Source: Dreissena polymorpha (taxonomy: Eukaryota; Mollusca; Bivalvia; Myida; Dreissenidae). From it: a DNA stretch of 64,000 nt. Below, in pieces: positions 23,931-34,400 of the stretch. Below the pieces are notes generated by a model, which had not been told where the DNA came from, searched no databases, and saw only the letters and a list, made by a program, of their open reading frames with translations. Position numbers and translations under genes: made by a program. Where the stretch lies: positions 106,983,689-107,047,688 of the forward strand of contig NC_068362.1 of NCBI RefSeq assembly GCF_020536995.1, written 5' to 3'. How positions within the stretch are numbered: the first letter of the stretch is position 1; every line of letters starts with the position of its first letter.

Positions 23931-24436
23931 CGGAGGTCCGATTGTGTTAAAATTTTAATATGTTTTATAGAAGCTTCTACCCTACCAGGTTCAGTTAAAA
24001 TAAATTTTGTAGATTTTTTTTGGTAGTTGAAGGTATTTTTTTTTCTTTGATATATTGACCCTACTATTTTGGAGGCTCGCTAGTTTTTAGGAACTTTTCC
24101 AGCAATCTCATTAATATTCATAGGTATGCAAATGTACTAATTTGCATATTTAAGGGCAGATCATACTAGGTTATAATCATAATCTTCATTTTAACACCAA
24201 ACTTTTTTCTTGAACTAATTTTGAAGAAATATTTGAGAATTATACTAGCTAAACTAGCTATTTAGTCAAAGCCTGACGGTTGCCATAGAAACAGCTCAAC
24301 AATAACTTATAGCTGCCCAACTGAGATTGTTATCACTCATTTTGTTTCTTTATATTGAGAATACAATCAAGTAAGATAGGTGTTGTTTTGCCCCCCTGAG
24401 TGGTACACCCCAACCCATCTGGCTGATAGACTACTT

Positions 24437-24672
24437 GAAAAATAATATTCTTCTTTCCACAAAGATCTATAAATAAACATGCTTATTTATAGATATTTCT
24501 TCGAACTGATATTGGTAACAAATTATTAAAGTGATATTATGGGCATCTAACAGTTTATAGGTGTCTATCGCAACCGTTGTTTATTTTTGGTGTTTTCACT
24601 TCATATACACTTATATTTGTTAATGCAGCATCGACATACTAAAACAATATCTTGGAAAGAGAAAAAGAATGT
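24437..24672 (+). repeat. Right half of the internal segment duplicated at 49.7 kb
   Basis: From GAAAAATAATATTCTTC to GGAAAGAGAAAAA this matches 49721-49955. The two copies then diverge abruptly, about 175 bp before the integrase-like ORF. Confidence 0.85.
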
Positions 24673-24846
24673 TTACATTCGCTTGTAGATGACAAACCCA
24701 GGATGTATCAGTAATTTTTTTATAAATTTGTTCGGATTATTTTGAAAGTTATAAAATAACAACCATAACTTCCGTCTGAGAAAGACCAGTTCAGTAAAAA
24801 TTTAACCAATAATAGGATCATATTTCCTCTAAAGGTAATTTTCAAT

Positions 24847-25848
24847 ATGCGCACAGTAAGCAATGACACTTATAACGCATTTGTTCAAATGGTCAAGGAA
24901 AAGTACAAAAAGGCGGTAAGAGACCGAACACGGGCAGAGAAGAATGCAGCAGTGCTATTCTGGCGAAATAGAGACAAGTTTAAAGTCAGAAACGGAAAAA
25001 GTATACTTTTCCATGACAAGAAGCGTTTAGTTATTCAGGAATGTATGGCAGACATGATCCGTAAAAAGCAATTGAAGTTTAAGGATAGTGGGGCTCGTTC
25101 GCTAGCATATGACATGAAGCAAAAGCTATCTGGTATAAGCGAACGGAAAGTAAGGACAGTTCTTGACCAAAGCGAAATGCACGGCAACCTGAATTGTAAA
25201 TTTACAAATAAAGCTCCCATGAAGTTTGTTGAAGCAAATTATATATTCGAGAGGGTCAAGATAGATCTGGTCAAAATGTCAGATGTTGAGTTTGAAAACA
25301 GGAGGTTCCGATACAACTTGACTCTGGTAGACGTATTTTCCAGGTACCTTTTCTGTCGACCTCTCGAAAATAAGTCTTCAAACTGTGTTTCAAAAGCTTT
25401 AAAGGATGTTTTTGGAGAGCACGATTGGCCGAAAATCGTACAATGTGACAACGGCTCGGAGTTCCTAGGTGAAGTTGATAGGCTGTTAAAGAATAAGAAT
25501 GTGAAAGTTATAAAGAGTCGGCCATATCATCCTCAGAGCCAAGGCAAAGTAGAACGTCAGAACAGGATTCTACGACAAAAGATAATGTATGAGATGTGCA
25601 GGTGTCGGCGTAGGGGCTTTAACTGGGTAGAATGTCTTCAAGATATAGTTAACAGCATAATCAAACAACCAAAAGAGGTTCTTTCATACCAGACTCTTTT
25701 TGCCGTGTATTTTGGGCGGGGGTATGAAAAATCAGCTGATGAAACAAGGAAAAATGCTAAACGCGCTTCAATTAAATGTAACAAGCGGCTGAATGAATCT
25801 CAAATGAAAGGGCGGCCGTGCACTGTTTATGAGAAATCGGGCGACTAG
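24847..25848 (+). CDS. Integrase-like protein (KRBA2/GIN-type rve core)
   Basis: A single 333-codon frame is open from ATG to TAG. Residues about 125-290 carry a retroviral-type integrase core: FERVKIDLV with Asp140, VDVFSRYLFCRPL, then IVQCDNGSEF with Asp201, and YHPQSQGKVERQNR with Glu236, giving a DD34E arrangement. The N-terminal 120 residues are lysine/arginine-rich. Proteins of this type are encoded by Ginger-type DNA transposons and by LTR-element kin, and were domesticated as GIN1 and KRBA2 in vertebrates. It stands alone: I see no protease, reverse transcriptase or structural gene beside it. It sits inside the 41.8-kb interval whose TG...CA ends suit an integrase. As an ORF it looks whole. 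Whether it is active or is the mobilising enzyme is inference. Confidence 0.85.
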   Translation: MRTVSNDTYNAFVQMVKEKYKKAVRDRTRAEKNAAVLFWRNRDKFKVRNGKSILFHDKKRLVIQECMADMIRKKQLKFKDSGARSLAYDMKQKLSGISERKVRTVLDQSEMHGNLNCKFTNKAPMKFVEANYIFERVKIDLVKMSDVEFENRRFRYNLTLVDVFSRYLFCRPLENKSSNCVSKALKDVFGEHDWPKIVQCDNGSEFLGEVDRLLKNKNVKVIKSRPYHPQSQGKVERQNRILRQKIMYEMCRCRRRGFNWVECLQDIVNSIIKQPKEVLSYQTLFAVYFGRGYEKSADETRKNAKRASIKCNKRLNESQMKGRPCTVYEKSGD

Positions 25849-26313
25849 AATTGCCGCTTATCATTGACGATAATTCAACACTTAAGTCAACATTGTTTAC
25901 ATTTTATCCCTGTTTAAATCGATTGGGTAACATGTAGCTAGTTTCAGATAACGCTGATCAATACTAGACTGGGCGAGCCCCTAGCTTTCACTAGGTGATT
26001 AACTGCCCAGATTAGAGAATGAGTAGTAAGAATGTTTACAGATACACTTGTTAAATGTTTAAATCGTTTGTGTGATAATAAAATATTGACACGTAAACAG
26101 GGATATTTGTTCCGATAAAATTTTCGTTAAACGTTTTCGAACGTACGTCACTGAACATAAAGTCCACGCAACGTATCATTATTTTTATAACGCGTAAATA
26201 CGTGCAAAAACAAAACTTACGTTAAGTTAGACAGTCATTAAAAAATACAGACTTAAATTGGCAAAATAAACCTCCGAAAACCCACATCGCATTTTAAAGA
26301 AGAATTGCAGTAG

Positions 26314-26391
<78 letters not shown>

Positions 26392-27086
26392 CTTGACGTT
26401 CTCGAAGGAAGTTAATCAGATAGAGCAGTTTTACTATACAAATTGTTGAAAAAAAACACCCTCAAATTTCAGATCGAGTTCATGAGCTCATGGACAAACT
26501 AGTAATTCATATTCAAGACCAATAGTCGCCGTGTAAACAGGCGCTAAGTCAACATTCACAAATCTCCGATAAGAACTTAGAATCCATAATAAATCATCCC
26601 GTTTAGCTACTTAAACATTTCAAAGAGGTCGTGAAACAATAAAACCCCTCCTGTCGCGCTCGTTGAGTATCGGTTGTTTACTGATAAGGCATGTCTTTGT
26701 TTCAACTTCCTGTGCGTATATCGTGTACATCACACCTGTCGACGGGTATTTACCTTCGACGTTCGTTTTCTCTACTAACATTAGTATTTAAGAACAAATT
26801 TAATAAATGCCAATGCTTATTTGGCGATGCTCGTAAGGTAACATTAACATTAATATCATAAATGATGTAAACAAGTGTCACCCAATCTTTACTTCCATTT
26901 CAAACGACATGTATATACGAGTGTTAAAAGTTTGGCAATGGTCAAGTTGTTAACAATGAACGTGCATGACAATAAGTAATATGTTTATTTTTTTATTCAA
27001 TCAACAATTTGATGGTATGAAATCTATATGTAAATGCCACTTAGCATAAATACGAATAGTGCATAGATTTATGACGCGTAAACATA
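25849..27086. other. Non-coding; (TA)n microsatellite at 26316-26388
   Basis: A small stem (CTGGGC ... GCCCAG with inner CCTAG ... CTAGG) lies at about 25967-26010, and a pure TA run of about 70 bp lies at 26316-26388. Nothing else is recognised. Confidence 0.5.
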
Positions 27087-28129
27087 TTAAAGGGACTGTC
27101 CAATGGATTATGGTTTTAACAAAACATAAAATTATTGTTTTAGATATTAAAAACGATTATCGCTTTTGATTTAAGGATATAAAAACTCAAAGCAGACTAA
27201 AGGAAGTATAACACAAACCATCACATAAGCCCAAGCGGCTGGAAATTCCATATTATATTTCAAAAACGCCGCTCGACGTTTTTGACCTAAATATAAATGT
27301 AGCTGAAAATCAGCTGACAAGTCACGTGGTACATGTACCGTCATTTATTTTTGGCATAGAAATTACATTATTTCTAAAGAAAGAGATTTAGCTTGTTGAG
27401 CAAATAATTATTTTTCATTGAATATTTTTGATCAACCAATAAAATATACTTCATATTTAAATCAATATTTTTATTGGAAAATCGCTTTTCACAAATACGA
27501 ATATGCGGTCGAAAACTGAAAGCCATCAGAATTCAAGATGGTTCAGACAAAAACAAGTGATAGCGCTAAGAAAAGACTAAAAAAACAAAAGATGCAAGGT
27601 ACAGGTGTTATAAAAGGGAAAGGATACTAGACATTGGTATTCAGTGTGTTCGATGGAGAAGAGTTAAAGAAGCTACTGGGATTGAAAAGGACGAGAAAAT
27701 GATGGAAATATTGATCGATGCGTAAGTCTTCTTCATTTTCAGTTTGTGTGTCAAAGCAACTTTTCTATAAATTCCCGTTATTATTTTGCTACATAATGAA
27801 CACGATTTGACTTAAACACACACACAAACCCTTTAAGTATAAAAGATTTGTTTTAGAAATGAAATATGCTTTTAAATTTCAGAACTACTTCTGAACTCGA
27901 GAGCTTCAACAATCATCTTTTGATGTATGTTCCAAAGCGAAATGCTTTCAGGTAAATAAAAAGTTCCATGTGTAAAGTGTTTCTTTTTTATTTCATGAAC
28001 ACTTGCTCATTGAACAAATGAATTTATGCTCTTTCTTTTTGAGAATTTACATTTTAATAATGTAAAAATGATGTTCCCTTTGTGATAAGTCTCGTAATAA
28101 ACTGCCTGAATGACTAAAATATGAATATT

Positions 28130-28415
28130 TTTAGCTCGGCTGTTTTCAGAGACAACCTGAAATATTGTCATAGCCAGCTCGTTGTTGTGTTGTCCGCCTG
28201 CATCGTGCTAAAACTTTGACATTTTGCTCTACAATCAAAGTGCTTCCACCTACAACTTTGAAACTTCATATGTAGATGCTCCTTGATGAGTTCTACACGC
28301 CACACCGATTTTTGGGTCACTAGGTCAATGTCACTGTGGTCTCTAAAAAAAAAAAAATCTGACAAGCTTTCAAAGTCAAGCATGGCACCCATTATGCGGT
28401 GCTCTTGTTTCATCA
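28130..28415. repeat. Dispersed repeat in intron 2 of gene A
   Basis: It contains GTTGTGTTGTCCGCCTGCAT, TCACTAGGTCAATGTCACTG and TATGCGGTGCTCTTGTTT. These are features of a bivalve dispersed family with a GGTCACTAGGTCAA block. The short minus-strand ORF here is not a gene. Confidence 0.55.
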
Positions 28416-28754
28416 TGTGATAGATAAATTATTTGTGAAAAGGATTTTTGTATTTGTTCACAGGATGTTTAAACAACTAGTAGTAAATCAAGAAATGAAT
28501 TCTGATTATGAATATGTCAAGTCATTGATGTTGCATTAGTTCATATCTAGTGTAACATCATCAAAGTCCTAAAGGCAGATTTTCACATGAGTTGCGTTAT
28601 ATTTTCGGAGTTTCATTTCTAAAATCTTTTTTTTTCCAGCTATGCTGTTTATAGATGCAGGTGTCAGTTAGCAGCAATAGATTATTCAAAACACTTGAAT
28701 CGTCCTGTTTTGTTGGACAAAGAAGGAAATTAGAGGTATTTATATTATTGTTTT

Positions 28755-29060
28755 TGCCCTGTATGTTTGTTTGTTTGTGTGTTTGTTTGCGTCAAACTTT
28801 AAAATTTTGCCATAACTTTTGCAATATTGAAGATAGTAACTTCATATTTGGCATGCATGTGTATTTCATGGAGCTGCACATTTTGAGTGGTGAAAGGTCA
28901 AGGTCAAGATCATCCTTCAAGGTCAAAGGTAAAAAAAAACAAATTCAAGAGAAGTAATAAGCTTTAAAGAGTTCATCTGAACCTGTCAAATGATAAAAAA
29001 AAATCAAAGTGGCGCAGTAGGGGAGATAGTGTTTGTCAGAAACACATTTCCTGTTTTTAT
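28755..29060 (+). repeat. Dispersed repeat in intron 3 of gene A
   Basis: One unit of the AAGGTCAAGGTCA family (GCAATATTGAAGATAG, GGAGCTGCACATTTTGAGTG), closing with GTGTTTGTCAGAAACAC. It is the same family as 1936-2205. Confidence 0.7.
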
Positions 29061-29617
29061 TAAATTTTGAATTGTAAGGATTAATTTACAGATTTATGTT
29101 TACTTATTGAAAGTTTTTATTATTAACAATTCAACTGAATTTACAAACATGATGTTTTTAAGCTCAAATTTGACACATTCATGTGATATGAATAATAAGT
29201 ATACATTTTGCAAACAATGCTCCTGGTATAAAATAACTACTGTAGCATGGTATGCACTGAATCAGTAAATTTATATTATGGCATATATATAGTCTATAGA
29301 TCTTAATTCTCGGTTTTCATTTAGCAATTGTCATTTCATTTTTCCAAACATCATGTCAGTTATAAAACAATCTTTCAGGGGAAAGAGTGCACTCAAAAGC
29401 TGCTGGTAATTGGAGCACAAGACCTATGAAAAAACCCAAGGAGTATACATACATAACCGGTTTGATCACCGAAGTTACAAACGAATTCACCATAGGCAAG
29501 AAAAGAATAAGTGGCAAATGTGAACAGCTGTCTGAAGACCCCAAAAGGTCAACTATAGCCCCTGTCACCCCTCCACCTACATCGATATTTAGTGATCAGC
29601 ATGTCTCTCTAGATTGA

Positions 29618-30529
29618 GAAAAGCGAAAAAAATGAATTGTTGCACAAGACGTGTTTGATATTCATTTGAAGTTGACGCAGAAGTTATCTTTGTTAGATAA
29701 CTATTAAGTTTCACATCTTTAGTGTTAATATAATTTTAAAAGTGTTTTGAAAATGTACAATCTTACATTATGTTATAAATAATGAATGCTCTTGGTTGTA
29801 CAATGCAATGACATTTTTCAGGAAGTTTTAATATTGAATTTAGCATAAAATATATTTTTTTTATTTTTAATATATTTTGTGCGATTTTTATCAATACATT
29901 TTTACACATATAAAGAACACAATATTTCTTACAAAAACTTTCGTTTTTTGTTTGATTATCGATACGTGTTTTTCATTGTCTTCTTTATAGCCTGTATTTA
30001 ATAAACCATTGTAGTCAATGTCTCTAAGCCTCTTATAATTGACCTTGAGAGTAGTTTCTTCTTTAATTATCGATACTATGAGCACATTGTGCTCAGGTGA
30101 GCTAAAAAGTGTAAAAATCAAACTATTAAGTTCAAACAAGAAAATAAAATAAGTATACAAGAAATGAATTTTGATATTCAATTAGTTTATTTACATAGTA
30201 TTCTTAAGAAATATGTCATTGCTTCTTTTATTTCTTTCATCTTACAATCCAGAGTACTCATGGCATTTCATTCAAATGACACCAAAGTAAGCAACCAAAT
30301 GTAAAAACTGCTGTGCAAGTTTTAATAATAAACTAGCACATTTCACACAAATTGGTATTTCAAAACAAAATGCATAGAACTGAAAAATTCAAATGATTAA
30401 GCATAATTCAAATGATTTGCATAAATATAAATGTTTCAAAAAAGGAGCCAGAACAAAAAATAATCAAAACTAAGAAAGTTCTATGTCTGATAAATGAAAA
30501 AGAATAGCAACTAGGCTGTTTGTAAAACA
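29618..30529. other. Between the two convergent genes, 3' side of gene A
   Basis: AT-rich. It includes an inverted fragment GCACATTGTGCTCAGGTGAG at 30079-30110 of the repeat that starts at 2776. No gene seen. Confidence 0.4.
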
Positions 30530-31155
30530 TGCATGCCCCCATATGGGCTGTCAGTTGTAGTTGCAGCCATTGTGTGAATACGTTTTTTTGCCGGGTCATC
30601 TGTCAGTCATGATCAATCTATCCATGAAGTTTCATGATCCTTGGCCTAATTATTCTTGAGTTATCATCAGGAAACCATTTTACTATTTCGAGTCACTGTG
30701 AGCTTGACCTAGTGACCTGAAAATCAATAGGGGTCATCTGCCAGTCATTATCAATGTACCTATGAAGTTGCATGATCCTAGGCGTAAGCATTCTAGAGAT
30801 ATCATCCGGAAACCATTTTATTGTTTCGAGTCATTGTGACCTTGACCTAGTGACCTGAAAATCTAAAGAGGTCATCTGCCAGTTATGATCAATTTACCTA
30901 TGAAGTTTCAAGATCCTAGGCGTAAGCATTCTTGAGTTATCATCTGGAAACCGTTTTACTGTTTCTAGTCACTGACCATTGACCTAGTGACCTGAAAGTC
31001 AATAGGGGTCATTTGCCAGTCATGATCAATGTACCTATGAAGTTTCATGATCCTAGGCCTTAACGTTCCTAAGTTATCAACTGGAAACCATCTGGTGGAC
31101 GGACCGACATGTGCAAAACAATAAACCCCCTCTTCTTTGAAGGGGGGCATAAATA
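30530..31155 (-). repeat. Dispersed repeat with four tandem units
   Basis: Units of about 130 bp with GTCATCTGCCAGTCATGATC, ACCTATGAAGTTTCATGATC and CTTGACCTAGTGACCTGAAA. It closes at GGTGGACGGACCGACATGTG and CTTCTTTGAAGGGGGGCAT, the same end as at 962-1100. Confidence 0.75.
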
Positions 31156-31165
31156 TGCAAAATTG

Positions 31166-31441
31166 TTAGAACACTGGGCCTTCACCTGGTATGAAGCCTG
31201 TATACTGGCCTGAAAGACTAGGAAACTTCTCCCTTATTAATTTAACACAACATGCTGGGACAGTTCTTCTGTCTCCAGCAGTCAGTTTCCCATGCATTAA
31301 GATGGTAAATTGTCTGTATGCAGCATGTCTGAAAGATTTATTGACATCTTCAAGTGTCTCTGCATAAAAGGAAAACACATCTTGTCGATACTGCTGCTGA
31401 CTGTAGAGGGTCATCCTTTCCAGCACCGATAGAGTCATCTC
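31166..31441 (-). CDS. Terminal exon with P2X7-tail-like domain
   Basis: It is preceded by TTCTTTGTAG and is open for 91 codons to a stop. The block RHAAYRQFTILMHGKL ... GDRRTVPACCVKLIREKFPS ... GQYTGF matches the pattern RHVAYRQF.xW..G.L ... N/DRR.(V/L)PSC.V..IR..FPS ... Y.GF seen in the cytosolic C-terminal domain of P2X purinoceptor 7 and in many mollusc and cnidarian transposon-associated proteins. The cysteine-rich first half that normally precedes it is not seen just upstream. The intron contains a MITE at 31530-31748. Confidence 0.75.
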   Translation of the reverse strand, partial: EMTLSVLERMTLYSQQQYRQDVFSFYAETLEDVNKSFRHAAYRQFTILMHGKLTAGDRRTVPACCVKLIREKFPSLSGQYTGFIPGEGPVF

Positions 31442-34400
31442 CTACAAAGAAATTATTGCAGATTTTACTATAAATTTCTTTCAAATGTAACTCCAATCAG
31501 CAGTCAGTGAGACAGCACACTAGACTATATGAGTGTCATCCCAGAGTAGCCTGTGCAGTCCACACAGGCTCATCAGGGGCAACACCTTCCGCTTTTATGA
31601 CATTTTTCGTTAAAATGTCTCTTCTTAGCAAAAATCCAATTTAGGCGGAAAGTGTCGTCCCTGATTAGCCTGTACAGACTGCACAGGCTAAGCTGGGACA
31701 ACACTTTACGCACATGCATTATGCCCAGTTTTCTAAGAACGCGACTCGTATACAGGGGTGGAAAGGTGTTGATGGTATCAATGCAATGGATCAATGGAGT
31801 ACAAAATATTGAAATGGTATGCAAACTTAACAATTTTTAAGCAAAAAAAGAGTTCCTTTCTTTACTCATGTAAAAACATAAATTGTATTGAATAAAATAG
31901 CAAGATGAGAAACAACTACACAATGCCTTAGAACTAAGCATCTTTGTTGGCATTAGCTGAAATTCATTTTAATAAGCCAATAATGATTCAGTAAATGATT
32001 TTCCCACATGACAAAATTGCCTTTATAGCAGGATTAATTTTTAAGATGGGATATTTAATAGGTTTGCATGGTGGAACATTATTGACCCATTACTTAGTCC
32101 TTGTTATAAACCAATATGACGCTGCAAAACTTCAGATATTCAGTTACAGAAACTCATAATACATGAATCTTACTCACAGGTCTTTGACTTGAGCATAATT
32201 TTGGGACCATCCCACAGCAAACTCGATCTTCCACTCTCTCGTATTGTGGGCATCTGTGACAAGAGCACTACTCCGGACTGGACACAGGTCTTGTTCCTTT
32301 TTCTCTTTCCTTTTTGATAAAATTCTAGCAATATCTAAATTATTTCCTTTCGGTGACTGTAAGACTTTCAAATATTTCCTGAAATTACACAGTTAAACTC
32401 AGTACCAAATTCAAGAATCAGTATAACACAAAAGTAATCAATTAACCCTAAACATTAACTGATCTTCAGAGATTGGATATTAATAACTAGTGCATAACTG
32501 TTACTGAAATTCAATTATAAAATCCTCAGGGCAAAAATGTGACCACATGAAATAAACTTATGATTATTTCAGAATTTACCCTCAATTAAGTATTGACTTG
32601 TATTGTATAAAAATTTAAAAAACAGCACTAAATGATATTAAAGCAAATTCTAGTGAGTCGGTGCAAAAAAGCTTTGTTTTTGACAATGTTTAAATAAAAA
32701 TCTACATTGCCACAGAAAATTTTAGGGAAGTGAACACAACAATAACTTGCAGTTTTTTTTTGTGAAAAAATAAGTCTCCCTCACAAAGTTCTTCATGAGC
32801 AAAATGGCCAGTTTTCTATTAAGAGTCTCAAACAAACTAGGTGTAAGGAGCAGAATTTATGGTGAACAAATAACTATTTGGCATATAACATTATTGGAAA
32901 TAACTTCAGTGATACTGAAATTATACTTAATACAGTGCTACCTTTCCAAAGTAGCCCTTACTTGAGGGCAAGAATGGGGATACATAATGATCAAATGCTT
33001 GTTTAATTATGTATTGTTATTATTCCATCTACATGCATGCTTATTAATCTGTTATAAGCTTTAAACTAGAATTCTTCTGTCTTTATTTTCAACAAACACG
33101 AAAAACAAACCTTAGATTTTTTTTCTTTCTCTTCATGGACATAACAGCGCCCTTTCGCTTTCTTACTTCCTCTTTTCCTTTCCCTTTCATTTGGTTCTTA
33201 AATCATCCTAAAAAAGATTTAACATGACATGTTTGAAAAAAATACATGATTAAATTTCAATTAGCATGTCCAAACATATACAAAGTTGTAAGGTATGCAT
33301 TTCAGGTATGTTGTTGTTTCAAGTTTATCTTACGAGTAACTTCATATCATATGGACTGCATAGAATGTGTTTACATATAATACTGTAAATGAATGAACGG
33401 ACAAACGAAGGAGCAAAAAAAAAAGAAAGATGCATTTTAAACAGCACTGACACTTATGATTATGCATGAACTGACTTTTTAGGATTTAAAACAGCAATAC
33501 CACTCTATTGATTATTCGACAAGAAACATTTTCAGTACTATGTATATATGTTTCTCTAAAACACAGAGAGGAAACAGTAAAATTATGATTTTATAAATAA
33601 TTGTAATTCAAATTATTTAAGTTACCTCTCTCTCACTGAGTGGTTCTCCTTCAGACTCATCAGAACTTGAAGGAACAAAAGCCAGTACAGGTTCCTAAAT
33701 ATAAATAAACATCCAGGAGTTACATATTGCAATGCACCAAATGTAAATTGCCAAGTAATAAGATATAAATAAATTACACCTCATCAGAAAAAGATGTAGA
33801 AGTTTGGACTTCCAACTTTATCAGGTAGTGAAAGTTTGTTACAAGTGTGTATTTCCAAGAAAACCTTATAAAGATATGAAGTATTATTAGTGCAAAAATT
33901 CTGCTGTGATCATTTATAAAAGTGTTATGTTGAAATAAACAAAAATTTAATCTAAGCACCCACTTAGTTCCATGTGAAATGAGGTTAAATGTTAGAATGA
34001 GAAGTATAAAATATAACTCACTAACTGCACTTAATCATCAAATAAAAGCAATCTTACATTGTCAGACGTGCTATGGTGTTCCAGTGTCCCCTTAGTTGTT
34101 GTTGCTAATGTATCAACTTTCTGGCAGGACGTTTTCCTTTACCCTTCTGTAGACTTGAATCCTGAGTGTAACAAATAAAACATCATGCATTTGATAAAAA
34201 CCAAGTAATGCAGAAAATCTAATAAATAAGAGCAAAAAGCGTAACCCTAAAATGAAAAAAAACATGATGTCAATGTCATGACCTAATCACATGAGTTATA
34301 GTGCATTTCTTGATTTACTACATGTTATTTGCAACCACAGCATACATCTACAGATTTCAGACCTAAATATTGTGAAGAAAAGCAAAAAGTCCTACAATAC

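Larger units (their letters stand above)
19518..24433. mobile_element. 4.9-kb DNA transposon with fold-back arms (Academ-like?)
   Basis: The ends are inverted: TAGTCCTTCAGCC at the left and GGCTGATAGACTA at the right. A second aligned block GGGGTGTACCA / GGGGGGCAAAA lies a little inside each end. CTT flanks both sides (19515-19517 and 24434-24436), and the uninterrupted site with a single CTT exists at 49718-49720, so the boundaries and 3-bp duplication are read directly. Subterminal arms are inverted arrays of about 180-bp units with AAGATGGCCGCC. The minus-strand interior carries degraded coding sequence with XPG/PIN-nuclease-like motifs. A 3-bp duplication plus such a nuclease would fit the Academ superfamily, but this is a suggestion from memory. 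Confidence 0.85.
27538..29617 (+). pseudogene. Gene A of the Kolobok-like element, four exons
   Basis: Exons: 27538-27721, 27883-27951, 28640-28735 and 29379-29617, with GT/AG borders. They give MVQTKTSDSAKKRL, then VRWRRVKEATGIEKDEK, then LESFNNHLLMYVPKRNAFR, then VYRCRCQLAAIDYSKHLNRP, then KAAGNWSTRPMKKP and a stop. The YVPKR ... QLAAIDY stretch matches, from memory, the C-terminal segment of transposase-like proteins very common in bivalves and cnidarians. Only about 200 codons are encoded, so a DDE catalytic core is not present and an internal deletion is likely. Exon 1 is one base short in an A run, and exon 3 carries one extra base before its donor. Each is a single-base departure from an open frame. 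The host-like Kozak AAGATGG supports the start. Confidence 0.65.
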
